Made by a program: the position numbers and the translations under genes. Below are positions 41,909 through 49,932 of a DNA stretch of 64,000 nt, piece after piece. Under the pieces are notes generated by a model. The model worked only from the letters and a program-made list of their open reading frames with translations, searched no databases and was not told the DNA's origin. The stretch lies in NCBI RefSeq assembly GCF_041320665.1, contig NZ_CP166730.1, positions 2,418,001 through 2,482,000 of the forward strand, given 5' to 3'. Source of the stretch: Comamonas sp. GB3 AK4-5. GTDB taxonomy: Bacteria; Pseudomonadota; Gammaproteobacteria; Burkholderiales; Burkholderiaceae_C. Every line of letters starts with the position of its first letter. Within the stretch, counting starts at the first letter, position 1.

Positions 41909-43282
41909 ATGAGCGTCCCTTCGAACCTGTTGCAGATTGCCGAGGCAGATAGCCTCCTCGATCAGTCCCATTACCTGCGGGCCATTGCCTCGATGGCAAA
42001 GGACCAGTCCTTGGTCTTGCGCGACGCCATCTACACCGCCAATGGTGTGCGGCTGGCCGACAAGGGCATGCTGCTGGACAGCGCCTTCTACGACAGCCTG
42101 GTCAACGAGCGGCTGCGCCATCCGATTGACGAGCTGGTCGATGTCCGCCAACTGGTGGATGTGCCCACGCTGGAAGCCGAGTGCATGACGCTGTGTGAAT
42201 CGGCCATGCTGCCGCGCATGTTGATGCGGGCATTGGGTGAGGGCGAGCAATGGCGCTTGTTGGCCCCGCTGGCCGACATGGCATGGCCCCAGCAAGCCAG
42301 CTTCAAGCTCACGGTGATGCGCAGCCAGCGCCAGGTCCTGTATGAGCACAGCCTGAGCATGATGCTGGTGTCGATCTACCTGGGCGTGCGCCAGGGGCTG
42401 AGCGACGAGCAACTGGCGCAGCTGGCGGCAGCGGCCCTGCTGCATGACGTGGGCATGTTGTTCATGGAGCCCAGCTGGACCGATCCGCAACACAAGCTCA
42501 CGCTGGACGAACGCCGCCAGCTCTCGGTGCACTCCATCACCGCCATGCTGGTGGTGCGCTCCACGGCGGCCTATCCTGCCGAAGTCGAAATGGCGGTGCT
42601 GGAACACCACGAACGCATGGATGGCAGCGGCTACCCGCGCAATGTGAGCGGGGAATATATTTCGCCACTGGGCCAGATCCTGCTGGTCTCGGAAGTGGTG
42701 TCTGCCTTCTTCGACAAATTTGCGCAAGACAGGCCGGCCATGCGCCTGTCGCTGATGCTGCGGCTCAACCGCCAGCGTTTTCCGGCGGATCTGGTGGGCC
42801 ATGTGCACCAGCTGCTGCGTCTGGCACCCGAACTGGGCACCAGCGACCCCAAACCGGTGGCCGCCGAGGTACGCCACAGCCTGGTGCGGCTGTCCATGCT
42901 GCTGGACCTCTGGCAGCGCCTGCGTACGCGTCTGCCCAGCAAATGGCAGGTGCTGCCCAGCGGGCGGGCAGGTCTGTTCATGGATGCGCGCATGGCCGCG
43001 CTGGAGGCCGAGTTGGCCGAGGCCGGCGCCTTGCCCAAGCAGCAAATTGCCATGATGCACTGGATGCAGCATTCGCCCGAGGCATTGACCGAGCAGTCCT
43101 TTATCAACCGCGAAGCACTGTGGCAGCTGGAAACCTGTCTGCACACCTGCTTGCGCCGCTGGCCCCAGGTGATGCAGCGCCAGGACGCCGTGGCCCGTGC
43201 CGTGGCCGACTGGGTGGAGCAAGCCCAGGCCGTGTTGGCGGGCAAGCGCCTGAAGCCCGCAAAGACAAGCCCAGGCGCTTGA
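41909..43282 (+). CDS. HD-GYP domain protein (probable c-di-GMP phosphodiesterase)
   Basis: 457 residues. The HD-GYP domain covers roughly 140-290: ALLHDVGM holds H179-D180, and HHERMDGSGYP at 233-243 is the full HD-GYP signature with the following NVSGEYIS. These residues are intact, so hydrolysis of c-di-GMP is expected. The N-terminal 130 residues and the C-terminal 170 residues match no domain I recognise. No receiver or membrane segment is seen. It could counteract the three diguanylate cyclases elsewhere in this window. Confidence 0.87.
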   Translation: MSVPSNLLQIAEADSLLDQSHYLRAIASMAKDQSLVLRDAIYTANGVRLADKGMLLDSAFYDSLVNERLRHPIDELVDVRQLVDVPTLEAECMTLCESAMLPRMLMRALGEGEQWRLLAPLADMAWPQQASFKLTVMRSQRQVLYEHSLSMMLVSIYLGVRQGLSDEQLAQLAAAALLHDVGMLFMEPSWTDPQHKLTLDERRQLSVHSITAMLVVRSTAAYPAEVEMAVLEHHERMDGSGYPRNVSGEYISPLGQILLVSEVVSAFFDKFAQDRPAMRLSLMLRLNRQRFPADLVGHVHQLLRLAPELGTSDPKPVAAEVRHSLVRLSMLLDLWQRLRTRLPSKWQVLPSGRAGLFMDARMAALEAELAEAGALPKQQIAMMHWMQHSPEALTEQSFINREALWQLETCLHTCLRRWPQVMQRQDAVARAVADWVEQAQAVLAGKRLKPAKTSPGA

Positions 43283-43496
43283 GTTGAAGCGGTCGGTGTC
43301 GCGCGCGGAATGTGCAGCCGCTTCAGCGAATCGCAAAAAATAAAAGCCTGCGGATGACGAAATGACGTTTTTTTGGCGTTTGTTTCATCATTTTTATCCG
43401 GTGTGGAGGTAGGGCAGCCTACACTGCAGCGCCGCGCCTTCGTGCATCCCCTGGCTGCAGCTGCGGCGTTACGTTTTAAGAAATTGCGCTTTCACC

Positions 43497-43973
43497 ATGG
43501 ACTACCGTCTCGACGAAACCGATCGCCAACTGCTGCGCTTGCTGCAGACCAATGCACGCGCCTCCACTGCCCACCTGGCGCGCCAGATGGACCTGGCCCG
43601 CACCACGGTGGTGGCCCGCATCGCCAGGCTGGAGCAGGAGGGCATCATCGCCGGCTACGGCGTGCGCTTGGGCCCGCGCATGGAGCAGGCCTCGGTGCGC
43701 GCCTATTGCGGCATCCGCGTACAGCCCAAGACGGCGATCTCGGTGATGCAGGCGCTCAACCGCCTGACCGAGGTGGAAGAGGTCTCGGCCGTCAGCGGCC
43801 AGTACGACTACATGGTGTTTCTGCGCTGCGAAAGCAATGAAAAGCTGGATGCATTGCTGGACCGCATCGGCATGATCGACGGCATCCAGCAAACCTATAC
43901 CTCGGTGGTGCTCAACCGCAAGATTGACCGGCGCACCACCTCGCCGCTGCAGGCGCAGGAGGGTATGGAGTGA
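43497..43973 (+). CDS. Lrp/AsnC family transcriptional regulator
   Basis: 158 residues: an N-terminal helix-turn-helix (DETDRQLLRLLQTNARASTA and DLARTTVVARIARLEQEGII) and a C-terminal RAM effector domain (VEEVSAVSGQYDYMVFLRCE). It senses an amino acid or related metabolite. The target is not obvious because no transporter or catabolic operon is adjacent. A terminator lies about 50 bp after its stop. Confidence 0.9.
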   Translation: MDYRLDETDRQLLRLLQTNARASTAHLARQMDLARTTVVARIARLEQEGIIAGYGVRLGPRMEQASVRAYCGIRVQPKTAISVMQALNRLTEVEEVSAVSGQYDYMVFLRCESNEKLDALLDRIGMIDGIQQTYTSVVLNRKIDRRTTSPLQAQEGME

Positions 43974-44022
43974 AAAAAGGCTTTGGAGCACTGTGCAAGC
44001 GCAGCAGAAGCTATCAAAACAA

Positions 44023-44046
44023 GAGCGCCCTACGGGGTGCTTTTTT
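44023..44046 (+). terminator. Rho-independent terminator after the Lrp-family gene
   Basis: AGCGCCC-N3-GGGGTGCT stem (one wobble/mismatch position) followed by a run of six T. Confidence 0.75.
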
Positions 44047-44175
44047 GTGTGAGGGGCGGATGCTGGCACCAGGCCCGAAGGTGATCCGCGTCACACGGCA
44101 TGCTGCTCCATTGCATCGAAGCCGCGGCACACCCCGGAAGAATCCATTCAGCGCTGATCTATCAAGCCAGAGCAC

Positions 44176-44559
44176 ATGAAAATAAAAATATTATTCACCA
44201 CTTCGCTGGGAATTTTGGCACTTATTCACACGCCATGGTCTTTGGCAGATAATCTAAATGGCAAGAATATCTATCTGCAAAGATGTGCCGTATGCCATGG
44301 CGAAGATCTCAAAGGAACAGGGCCATTGGCGAAGAAAAGCAATCCTCCTACGCCGGATCTCACAACCCCCGCTTTCAAAAAACGGTTAAAAGATTATCCC
44401 GGTGTTATTGTGTCCTCCATCATACTCCGCCCCAATGGTGACTTGATTCCGAGAACCTTGCAAGAAAATGCGGTCAAGCTACCGCCATTTGCTTGGAGGG
44501 TTCAGGACTTTCGTGATTTGAATCAATATATGCTGGGTGCGCTATCCAAAAATCGATGA
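44176..44559 (+). CDS. Small periplasmic c-type cytochrome
   Basis: 127 residues with a Sec signal peptide (KILFTTSLGILALIHTPWSL, cleavage near LAD) and one heme c site CAVCH at residues 37-41 in a class I cytochrome context (KNIYLQRCAVCHGEDLKGTG). The codon and base usage is visibly more AT-rich than in flanking genes, suggesting acquisition. No oxidoreductase partner is encoded nearby. Confidence 0.87.
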   Translation: MKIKILFTTSLGILALIHTPWSLADNLNGKNIYLQRCAVCHGEDLKGTGPLAKKSNPPTPDLTTPAFKKRLKDYPGVIVSSIILRPNGDLIPRTLQENAVKLPPFAWRVQDFRDLNQYMLGALSKNR

Positions 44560-44647
44560 GTGATAAGCGATGGGCTTGCTTCGCCGTGCAGTGATGCATC
44601 GGATTTGCAATTTGATGCCGTATTCGCTTCACCATTCAACCTGGCTT

Positions 44648-44667
44648 CTCACGTGAAAAAACGTGAG
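44648..44667. terminator. Hairpin after the cytochrome gene
   Basis: Perfect CTCACGT-N6-ACGTGAG hairpin with a T-rich tract about 9 bp downstream; a plausible but imperfect terminator. Confidence 0.5.
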
Positions 44668-44711
44668 CAGCAAGCATTTTTTATTTTCTCTATATTGGGC
44701 TGGATGAATAT

Positions 44712-45130
44712 ATGGGTATTATGGAATCTGCAACCTGGACGTTGCTCGAACAACGCTGGGATCAAGGCTTCGAATGGCTGTTGCAAGAAGAAAAAGAGGC
44801 GATTGCGTTGTGGTGGCTGGAGGCCGAGACCATGAATGGAACGCTCAATCAGTTTTTCTGGAATAGTGCGGGTGATCTGCACCTCTTGCAAAATCAGGTC
44901 TTGAGAGCCTGAATATGCCCATCACGCTTCGGGCATTGCAAGGTGCACTGGATTATTTTGGCACCTCTTACCCCCGTGATCGCGCGCTTCGCATGGCGCA
45001 GCTGGAAGAAATTGAGAGAATCCATGGGGCAGATGTATTTACCCCTGCCTCCAGAATTATTCAGGATCTGCCGGAAGATTTCGTGCAAGCTGCCGTTGAC
45101 CGGCTGGAGCTCATCTATGCGCGAGCCTAG
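44712..45130 (+). pseudogene. Frameshifted DUF4375/DMP19-like gene
   Basis: Two frames together make one recognisable protein. The first (from 44712) reads GFEWLLQEEKEAIALWWLEA, then NGTLNQFFWNSAGD and stops at 44912. The second, open from 44876, continues PLAKSGLESLNMPITLRALQ and DRALRMAQLEEIER, ending ELIYARA at 45130. This is the order found in intact DUF4375/DMP19 proteins. A single-base change near 44877-44882 explains the break. The second part could be translated on its own from an ATG at 44915. The stop codon is immediately followed by an IS481 insertion. A sequencing error cannot be excluded. Confidence 0.7.
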
Positions 45131-45131
45131 A
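45126..45131. repeat. Target-site duplication CCTAGA, left copy (right copy 46206-46211)
   Basis: Identical 6-bp sequences directly abut both ends of the IS element. The left copy contains the stop codon of the DUF4375-like gene, and the right copy supplies the stop codon of the transposase frame. Confidence 0.9.
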
Positions 45132-46205
45132 TGTCGCATCCCGGATGATTGCATAGACAAAAATCGTTATCCACTGCTCATTGCTCGCGATGTGCTTCGT
45201 GAGCTTGTACAGTCCTTGCAAGCAACAGGGAGCCTGTGATGCAAATTGCTTTACACAAGAATGCCCGCACCACACCCGCTGTGCGTGCCGAGATCGCGAG
45301 CAGCAATGAGCCCGCACGCGTACTGGCACAGCGCCATGGCATTACCGAGCAGACGGTCTACAAATGGAAGAAGCGCGATAGCGTGCAAGACCGCTCTCAC
45401 ACTGCACACCGTTTACAGACACAGTTGACGTCTGCGCAGGAGATCGTGGTGGTGCATCTGCGCCGGGCCTTGCAGTTGCCACTGGATGACTTGCTGGCCG
45501 TCACCCACGAGTTCATCAGCACCAAGGTCTCGCGCTCGGGCCTGGACAGGTGTTTGCGCCGCCATGGCGTTGGCAATCTCAATGCCTTGAAACCTGCCGT
45601 GCCTGCGCAGCCCCACAAAGCCTTCAAAGACTATGTTCCGGGTTATCTGCACATGGATGTGAAGTACCTGCCGCAGATGCAGGATGAAACCAAGCGCCGC
45701 TATCTGTTCGTGGCCATTGACCGTGCCACGCGCTGGGTGTTTGTGCGGGTCTTTGTCAACAAAACGGCAGCCAGCGCCAAGGCGTTTTTGAAGGCTTTGC
45801 ACAAAGCCTGTCCGATCAAGATCACCAAGCTGTTGACCGATAACGGCAAGGAGTTCACGGATCGCCTCTTTGCCAGCCGTGAGCGTGAGCCCAGCGGCAA
45901 TCACGAGTTCGACATGCTGTGTGAGCAGTTGGGCATTGAGCATAGGCTGACCAAGCCCAGGACGCCCAAAACCAATGGCATGGTGGAGCGCTTCAATGGG
46001 CGTATTGCCGATGTTTTGAAGACCCACCACTTCAACAGTGCCGAGGACTTGGAGCAAACGCTGCTGCGCTATGTGGCCTTGTACAACCATCAGTTACCGC
46101 AGTCAGCGCTGCAAAGCAAAACACCCATGCAGGCCATGAAAAAGTGGCATCAGACGCATCCAGACCTGTTCAATAAGCGACCATATGATCGTCCGGGATG
46201 CGACA
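45132..46205 (+). mobile_element. IS481-family insertion sequence (1074 bp, intact)
   Basis: Terminal inverted repeats at 45132-45149 and 46188-46205: the left reads TGTCGCATCCCGGATGAT and the right end complement reads TGTCGCATCCCGGACGAT, one mismatch in 18. It is flanked by a perfect 6-bp target duplication CCTAGA at 45126-45131 and 46206-46211. It encodes one transposase and appears recently inserted. Confidence 0.93.
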
Positions 46206-46210
46206 CCTAG
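45239..46210 (+). CDS. IS481-family transposase
   Basis: 323 residues. An N-terminal helix-turn-helix region (ARVLAQRHGITEQTVYKWKK) is followed by an rve/DDE integrase core: Asp in LHMDVKYLPQ, Asp in LLTDNGKEFTDR, Glu in NGMVERFNGRIADVL, all present, so it should be active. The start at 45239 has GGGAG upstream; a GTG at 45236 is possible. The last sense codons lie in the right inverted repeat, and the TAG stop at 46208-46210 lies outside the element in the target duplication. Confidence 0.92.
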   Translation: MQIALHKNARTTPAVRAEIASSNEPARVLAQRHGITEQTVYKWKKRDSVQDRSHTAHRLQTQLTSAQEIVVVHLRRALQLPLDDLLAVTHEFISTKVSRSGLDRCLRRHGVGNLNALKPAVPAQPHKAFKDYVPGYLHMDVKYLPQMQDETKRRYLFVAIDRATRWVFVRVFVNKTAASAKAFLKALHKACPIKITKLLTDNGKEFTDRLFASREREPSGNHEFDMLCEQLGIEHRLTKPRTPKTNGMVERFNGRIADVLKTHHFNSAEDLEQTLLRYVALYNHQLPQSALQSKTPMQAMKKWHQTHPDLFNKRPYDRPGCDT

Positions 46211-46211
46211 A

Positions 46212-46401
46212 TAAGCGAAGGGGCAGGACGCTGCGCTGCTACAACCGTGCTGCTTCTGCGCCCTTTGCTGGCATATTGCGCAGCACCATGGTGCGTAACC
46301 GCTCGGAAAAAAGCGCAGGTGAGCCGGGGCTGTGGTTTCGCCCGGTGGCGCAGACCCTGGCCGATACCGTGGGCTGGTACCGCAGCCACGGCTGGTTTTA
46401 G
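46212..46401 (+). pseudogene. 3' remnant of an NAD-dependent epimerase/reductase-like gene
   Basis: A short frame ending AGEPGLWFRPVAQTLADTVG and WYRSHGWF. This resembles the extreme C-terminus of atypical SDR/epimerase proteins, where GL-FRPL--T--DTL-WY is common, but no start, Rossmann motif or upstream part exists. It looks like the tail of a deleted gene. The homology is short, so confidence is limited. Confidence 0.45.
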
Positions 46402-46458
46402 CGTAGGCTTGCAGAGCGTGCGAGGCAGTCTTTGGCAAGCTCTCGCACGTGCTTGGCT

Positions 46459-47523
46459 TCAGTCCACGATCACCCGGGCCGGGCCTGCTTCCATGTGGCC
46501 CACAATGGCGGCGTCGCCAAAGCCGTGGCGGGCAAATAGCTCCAGCACCTGTTGCACGCTGTCGGGCGTGCAGGACACCAGCAGGCCACCCGAGGTTTGG
46601 GGGTCGGTCAACAGGGCGCGCTGGGCATCGCTGACGCTGCTGGCCAGTTGCACATGGGCGCCATAAGAGGCCCAGTTGCGGGTGGAGGCGCCGGTGAACA
46701 CGCCTTGTTCGATCAGGGCCTGGACGCCGGGCAGCAAGGGCAGCTTGCTGCTGTCTATGCGGGTGGTGAGCTGGGCGCCGCGTGCCAGTTCCAGGCCGTG
46801 GCCTAACAGGCCAAAGCCGGTGACATCGGTCAGGGCATGCACGCCGGCCAGCTGCGACAGCTCCATGCCGGGTCGGTTGAGCTTGGTGGTGGCATCCACC
46901 ATGGCGCGGTAGCCGGCGTCATCCAGCAGGTTTTTCTTCAGCGCGGCGGACAGAATGCCCACACCCAGGGGTTTGCCCAGAATCAGCACATCGCCGGCCT
47001 TGGCATCGGCATTGCGCTTCATGTGCTTGGGGTTGACGATGCCAATGCCCACCAGGCCGTAAATGGGCTCTACCGAATCGATGGAATGGCCGCCCGCCAG
47101 CGGAATGCCTGCATCGCGGCACACAGACTCACCGCCTTCCAGAATCTTGGCAATCGTGTCGTGGGGCAGCACATTGATGGGCATGCCCACAATGGCCAGG
47201 GCCATCAGCGGCGTGCCGCCCATGGCATAGATGTCGGACAGGGCATTGGTGGCGGCAATGCGGCCAAAGTCGAAGGCATCGTCGACGATGGGCATGAAGA
47301 AGTCGGTGGTGGCCACGATGGCCTGCTCATCGTTGATGCGGTAGACGGCGGCGTCATCGGCCGTCTCGGTGCCCACCAGCAGATCGGGGAAGAACTGCTT
47401 GGGCAGATTGCTCTTGGCCAGCAGCTCTGCGAGCACGCCGGGTGCAATCTTGCAGCCACAGCCACCACCGTGGGAGAGTGAAGTCAATCGGGGTGTGGCG
47501 GCGGAAGTGCTGGAAGCGGTCAT
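46459..47523 (-). CDS. selD: Selenide, water dikinase (selenophosphate synthetase)
   Basis: 354 residues. It makes selenophosphate from selenide and ATP, the selenium donor for tRNA-Sec charging. The Gly-rich loop GGGCGCKIAP carries Cys22 and Lys25, matching the essential Cys17/Lys20 of E. coli SelD; it is the Cys form, not itself a selenoprotein. ATP-site blocks are DDAAVYRINDEQAIVATTDF, AGGHSIDSVEP and LTDVTGFGLLGHGLELARGA. It stands about 4 kb from selC and serves the selenocysteine locus at 51.7-61.1 kb. Confidence 0.96.
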   Translation of the reverse strand: MTASSTSAATPRLTSLSHGGGCGCKIAPGVLAELLAKSNLPKQFFPDLLVGTETADDAAVYRINDEQAIVATTDFFMPIVDDAFDFGRIAATNALSDIYAMGGTPLMALAIVGMPINVLPHDTIAKILEGGESVCRDAGIPLAGGHSIDSVEPIYGLVGIGIVNPKHMKRNADAKAGDVLILGKPLGVGILSAALKKNLLDDAGYRAMVDATTKLNRPGMELSQLAGVHALTDVTGFGLLGHGLELARGAQLTTRIDSSKLPLLPGVQALIEQGVFTGASTRNWASYGAHVQLASSVSDAQRALLTDPQTSGGLLVSCTPDSVQQVLELFARHGFGDAAIVGHMEAGPARVIVD

Positions 47524-47759
47524 GGCAAAAGCAGGTCAGTGGGTGAAATCAAGCGCTGCTCAAACAGCGCAGTGGCACAGCGGCCACCGCCACCATTATC
47601 GGCCGCTTGCATGCCCTTGCCAGGGGAGGCAGCTGAGCCAAGCCCAGGCAGGGCTGTGGTCTGGGCGCGACTACCTGCTGCAATGCCGTGCGCTGCTTTC
47701 AATAAGAGAGCACCTTGTGCACTACACATCAGCGTTACAGCTGGGTTGGGGCGTAAAGC

Positions 47760-48215
47760 TCAGGCCTGCGCCGGCTTGACCATGTCGATATGGGGGATGC
47801 CATCTTCGTCATACACATCGCCCACGGCCTGAAAGCCCAAAGACCCGTAAAAGCCCTCCAGGTGGGCCTGTGCACCTATGCGTATGCCCTGGCCCGGCCA
47901 ATGTTGCTCGGTGAAGGCAATGGCCTCGGCCACCAGGGCGCGGCCTATCTGCAGCTTGCGGAACTTGCCCAGCGTCATCACCCGGCCAATCGAGGGCTCT
48001 GTGTACTTGAGGCCCGGATCCACCACCCGGGCGCAGGCGGCCAATTCGCCATCCAGCAGCACGCGCAAATGCCAGGCATGGAAGTCCATGCCATCGGCTT
48101 CCTGGTAGGCGCATTGCTGCTCGACAACAAACACCGACTCGCGGGCCTGGAGGAGGGCGTACAGCTCGGCTGCGGTGAGCGACTCCAGCCGCTGCCATTC
48201 AAAATGCAGTTTCAT
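47760..48215 (-). CDS. GNAT acetyltransferase, ElaA-like
   Basis: 151 residues. It begins MKLHFEWQRLESLTAAELYA and includes ARESVFVVEQQCAYQEADGM, GRVMTLGKFRKLQIGRALVA (acetyl-CoA loop) and YGSLGFQAVGDVYDEDGIPH, all typical of ElaA. The acceptor is unknown. The open frame extends to 48269 through a poly-proline stretch created by a 10-bp homopolymer, but family alignment supports 48215. Confidence 0.88.
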   Translation of the reverse strand: MKLHFEWQRLESLTAAELYALLQARESVFVVEQQCAYQEADGMDFHAWHLRVLLDGELAACARVVDPGLKYTEPSIGRVMTLGKFRKLQIGRALVAEAIAFTEQHWPGQGIRIGAQAHLEGFYGSLGFQAVGDVYDEDGIPHIDMVKPAQA

Positions 48216-48229
48216 GTTTTTTCCGTAAT

Positions 48230-48239
48230 GGGGGGGGGG
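48230..48239. repeat. Homopolymeric G10 tract in the elaA leader
   Basis: Ten consecutive G on the plus strand (C10 in the mRNA sense of the acetyltransferase), 14 bp upstream of its start codon. Tracts this long are prone to slippage and here lie in the leader or promoter, not in the coding region. Confidence 0.9.
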
Positions 48240-48273
48240 CGGGCGCACCGGCATGCCGTAAGGAAGCACGCTC

Positions 48274-48843
48274 TCAGCGGTAATGCCGCTTGATCACCAG
48301 ATAGCGCGCAGTCACCGTCCCCGTGTTGCCAAACGAGGTGGTTTGCTGGGTGGACATGCGTGCACAGTCACCCGGCTGCAATACAAAGGCGGTGGCGTCG
48401 CCGCTGAGCGTCAGCTGGCCTTCGAGCAGCAGGATCTGGTCGTCCGAGTGCAGGCTTTCGGTGGCCGCGAAGGTCACCGTTTTGCCTGCAGGCAGTTCAA
48501 CGGCCACGATCTCCACATCACCGTTGTCGCCGGGCGGCGATATCAGCCTGCGCAGATAGCCTGTCTCGGGGTCCGCCCAGAGTGGCTGCTCCTGCATGCG
48601 CCGAATGGCCGGGCTTGCCGCACGCGGCTCGCTCATCAGTGCCGACAGGCTCAGGCCCATGGCATCGCTGATGCGAGACAGCAGCACCGCCGTGGGGCTG
48701 CTTTCGCCACGCTCGATTTTTGAAATCATGGCGCGGCTGACATCGGCCTGGGCCGCGAGTTGTTCCAGCGTCAGCCCGCGCAGCATGCGCTCTTCGCGAA
48801 CGCGCCGGGGAATCAGGCTCTCTGGGGGTGAATGATTTGCCAT
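48274..48843 (-). CDS. XRE-cupin transcriptional regulator
   Basis: 189 residues: an N-terminal XRE helix-turn-helix (REERMLRGLTLEQLAAQADV then SRAMISKIERGESSPTAVLL) and a C-terminal cupin (LHSDDQILLLEGQLTLSGD and LQPGDCARM). Such proteins are sensors for small ligands and often control divergent transporters. It is divergent from a DMT exporter across a very strong 31-bp palindrome 4 bp before its start at 48843, so autoregulation and control of the exporter are likely. Confidence 0.9.
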   Translation of the reverse strand: MANHSPPESLIPRRVREERMLRGLTLEQLAAQADVSRAMISKIERGESSPTAVLLSRISDAMGLSLSALMSEPRAASPAIRRMQEQPLWADPETGYLRRLISPPGDNGDVEIVAVELPAGKTVTFAATESLHSDDQILLLEGQLTLSGDATAFVLQPGDCARMSTQQTTSFGNTGTVTARYLVIKRHYR

Positions 48844-48847
48844 GCTA

Positions 48848-48878
48848 TCCACTATAGTAGAAAATCTACTTTAGTGGA
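48848..48878. promoter_or_regulatory. Operator palindrome between XRE-cupin regulator and DMT gene
   Basis: Inverted repeat TCCACTATAGTAGA-N3-TCTACTTTAGTGGA, arms matching at 13 of 14 positions. It fills almost the whole 40-50 bp between the two divergent start codons, so bound repressor would block both genes. Confidence 0.75.
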
Positions 48879-48892
48879 ATGTTGTGGCAATC

Positions 48893-49792
48893 ATGTTTTT
48901 GGGTTCAACCGCTGCGCCGGCTTTGGCGCTGTTTTTTAACGCCTTGGTCTGGGGCGTCTCGTGGTGGCCGTTGCGCCAGTTGCAGGCCATGGGGCTGCAC
49001 CCGCTGTGGGCCACGGCGTTCATCTATTTGCTGGCGGCCGTCTTGATCGGGTGCTGGCGCCCCGGCGCATTGCGCCAGGTGGTGGGTACGTCATCGCTGT
49101 GGTGGATTCTGCTGGCATCCGGCATGGGCAATGCCGCATTCAACTGGGCGGTCGGCGTTGGCGATGTGGTGCGGGTGGTGCTCTTGTTCTATCTCATGCC
49201 GCTGTGGTCGCTTGCGCTGGCATGGTTGCTGCTCAAAGAGCGGGTGACGGCAGGTGCCGTGGTGCGTGCGCTGCTGGCGGTGCTGGGTGCCGCCTTGGTG
49301 CTGGCAGGGCCGGCTGCATTGGCGGGTGCCACGGCAGCCCCGCCCGCCGTAGCCGACATCCTCGCCGTGCTGTCTGGTTTTGCCTTTGCCCTGAACACGG
49401 TGCTGCTCCGGCGTGGGGCCGCGCTGCCCAGCGAAGGGCGCTCACTGGCCATGTTTCTGGGGGGCGCCTCGGTTGCTGGTGCGGCGGCGGCACTGTTGTC
49501 TGCCGGTACTTTCTCTGTCATGGGCAAGGTGGCGTGGCCCTTGGTGTCCGTGCAATGGATGCTGCCTGTCGGGGCGCTGGCCATGCTCTTCTGGGCCTCC
49601 AACCGTTGCTTGCAATACGGGGCTGCACGCCTCAGCGCAAGGGTCACGGCGGTGGTCATGAGCTGCGAAGTGGTGTTCGCCTCCGTCAGCGCGGTGTGGT
49701 GGGGGGATGCCGTGCTGAATGTGGGTCTGGTCGTGGGCGGTTGTCTGGTGGTGTCGGCTGCACTGGCCGGTGTGCTGAGCCAGCGCGGGTAA
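48893..49792 (+). CDS. DMT/EamA family transporter
   Basis: 299 residues with ten hydrophobic segments in two EamA repeats, for example NALVWGVSWWPLRQLQAMGL and VVLLFYLMPLWSLALAWLLL (end of repeat 1), then ARVTAVVMSCEVVFASVSAV in repeat 2. The start is either ATG 48893 or GTG 48884; both lie directly beside the operator and lack a good ribosome site, so the message may have a very short leader. It likely exports a small metabolite under the control of the divergent XRE-cupin regulator. Confidence 0.85.
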   Translation: MFLGSTAAPALALFFNALVWGVSWWPLRQLQAMGLHPLWATAFIYLLAAVLIGCWRPGALRQVVGTSSLWWILLASGMGNAAFNWAVGVGDVVRVVLLFYLMPLWSLALAWLLLKERVTAGAVVRALLAVLGAALVLAGPAALAGATAAPPAVADILAVLSGFAFALNTVLLRRGAALPSEGRSLAMFLGGASVAGAAAALLSAGTFSVMGKVAWPLVSVQWMLPVGALAMLFWASNRCLQYGAARLSARVTAVVMSCEVVFASVSAVWWGDAVLNVGLVVGGCLVVSAALAGVLSQRG

Positions 49793-49932
49793 GCCGCAGC
49801 GTGCAAGCCGCGACCTACAATGTGCCGCGGCGGCCCGGCGCTGTGTGGCGTGGGCCGTAGTGAGGGCTGTGGTGCGGGCTGTGCTGCCCATTGGACACCT
49901 TTCTGTTCATTCTTCCGATTGCGAGTTTTCTG

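Noticed and set aside
44560..44835. 91-residue frame after the cytochrome gene
   Set aside because: It crosses a hairpin and overlaps the DUF4375-like gene in another frame; no start signal or family pattern.
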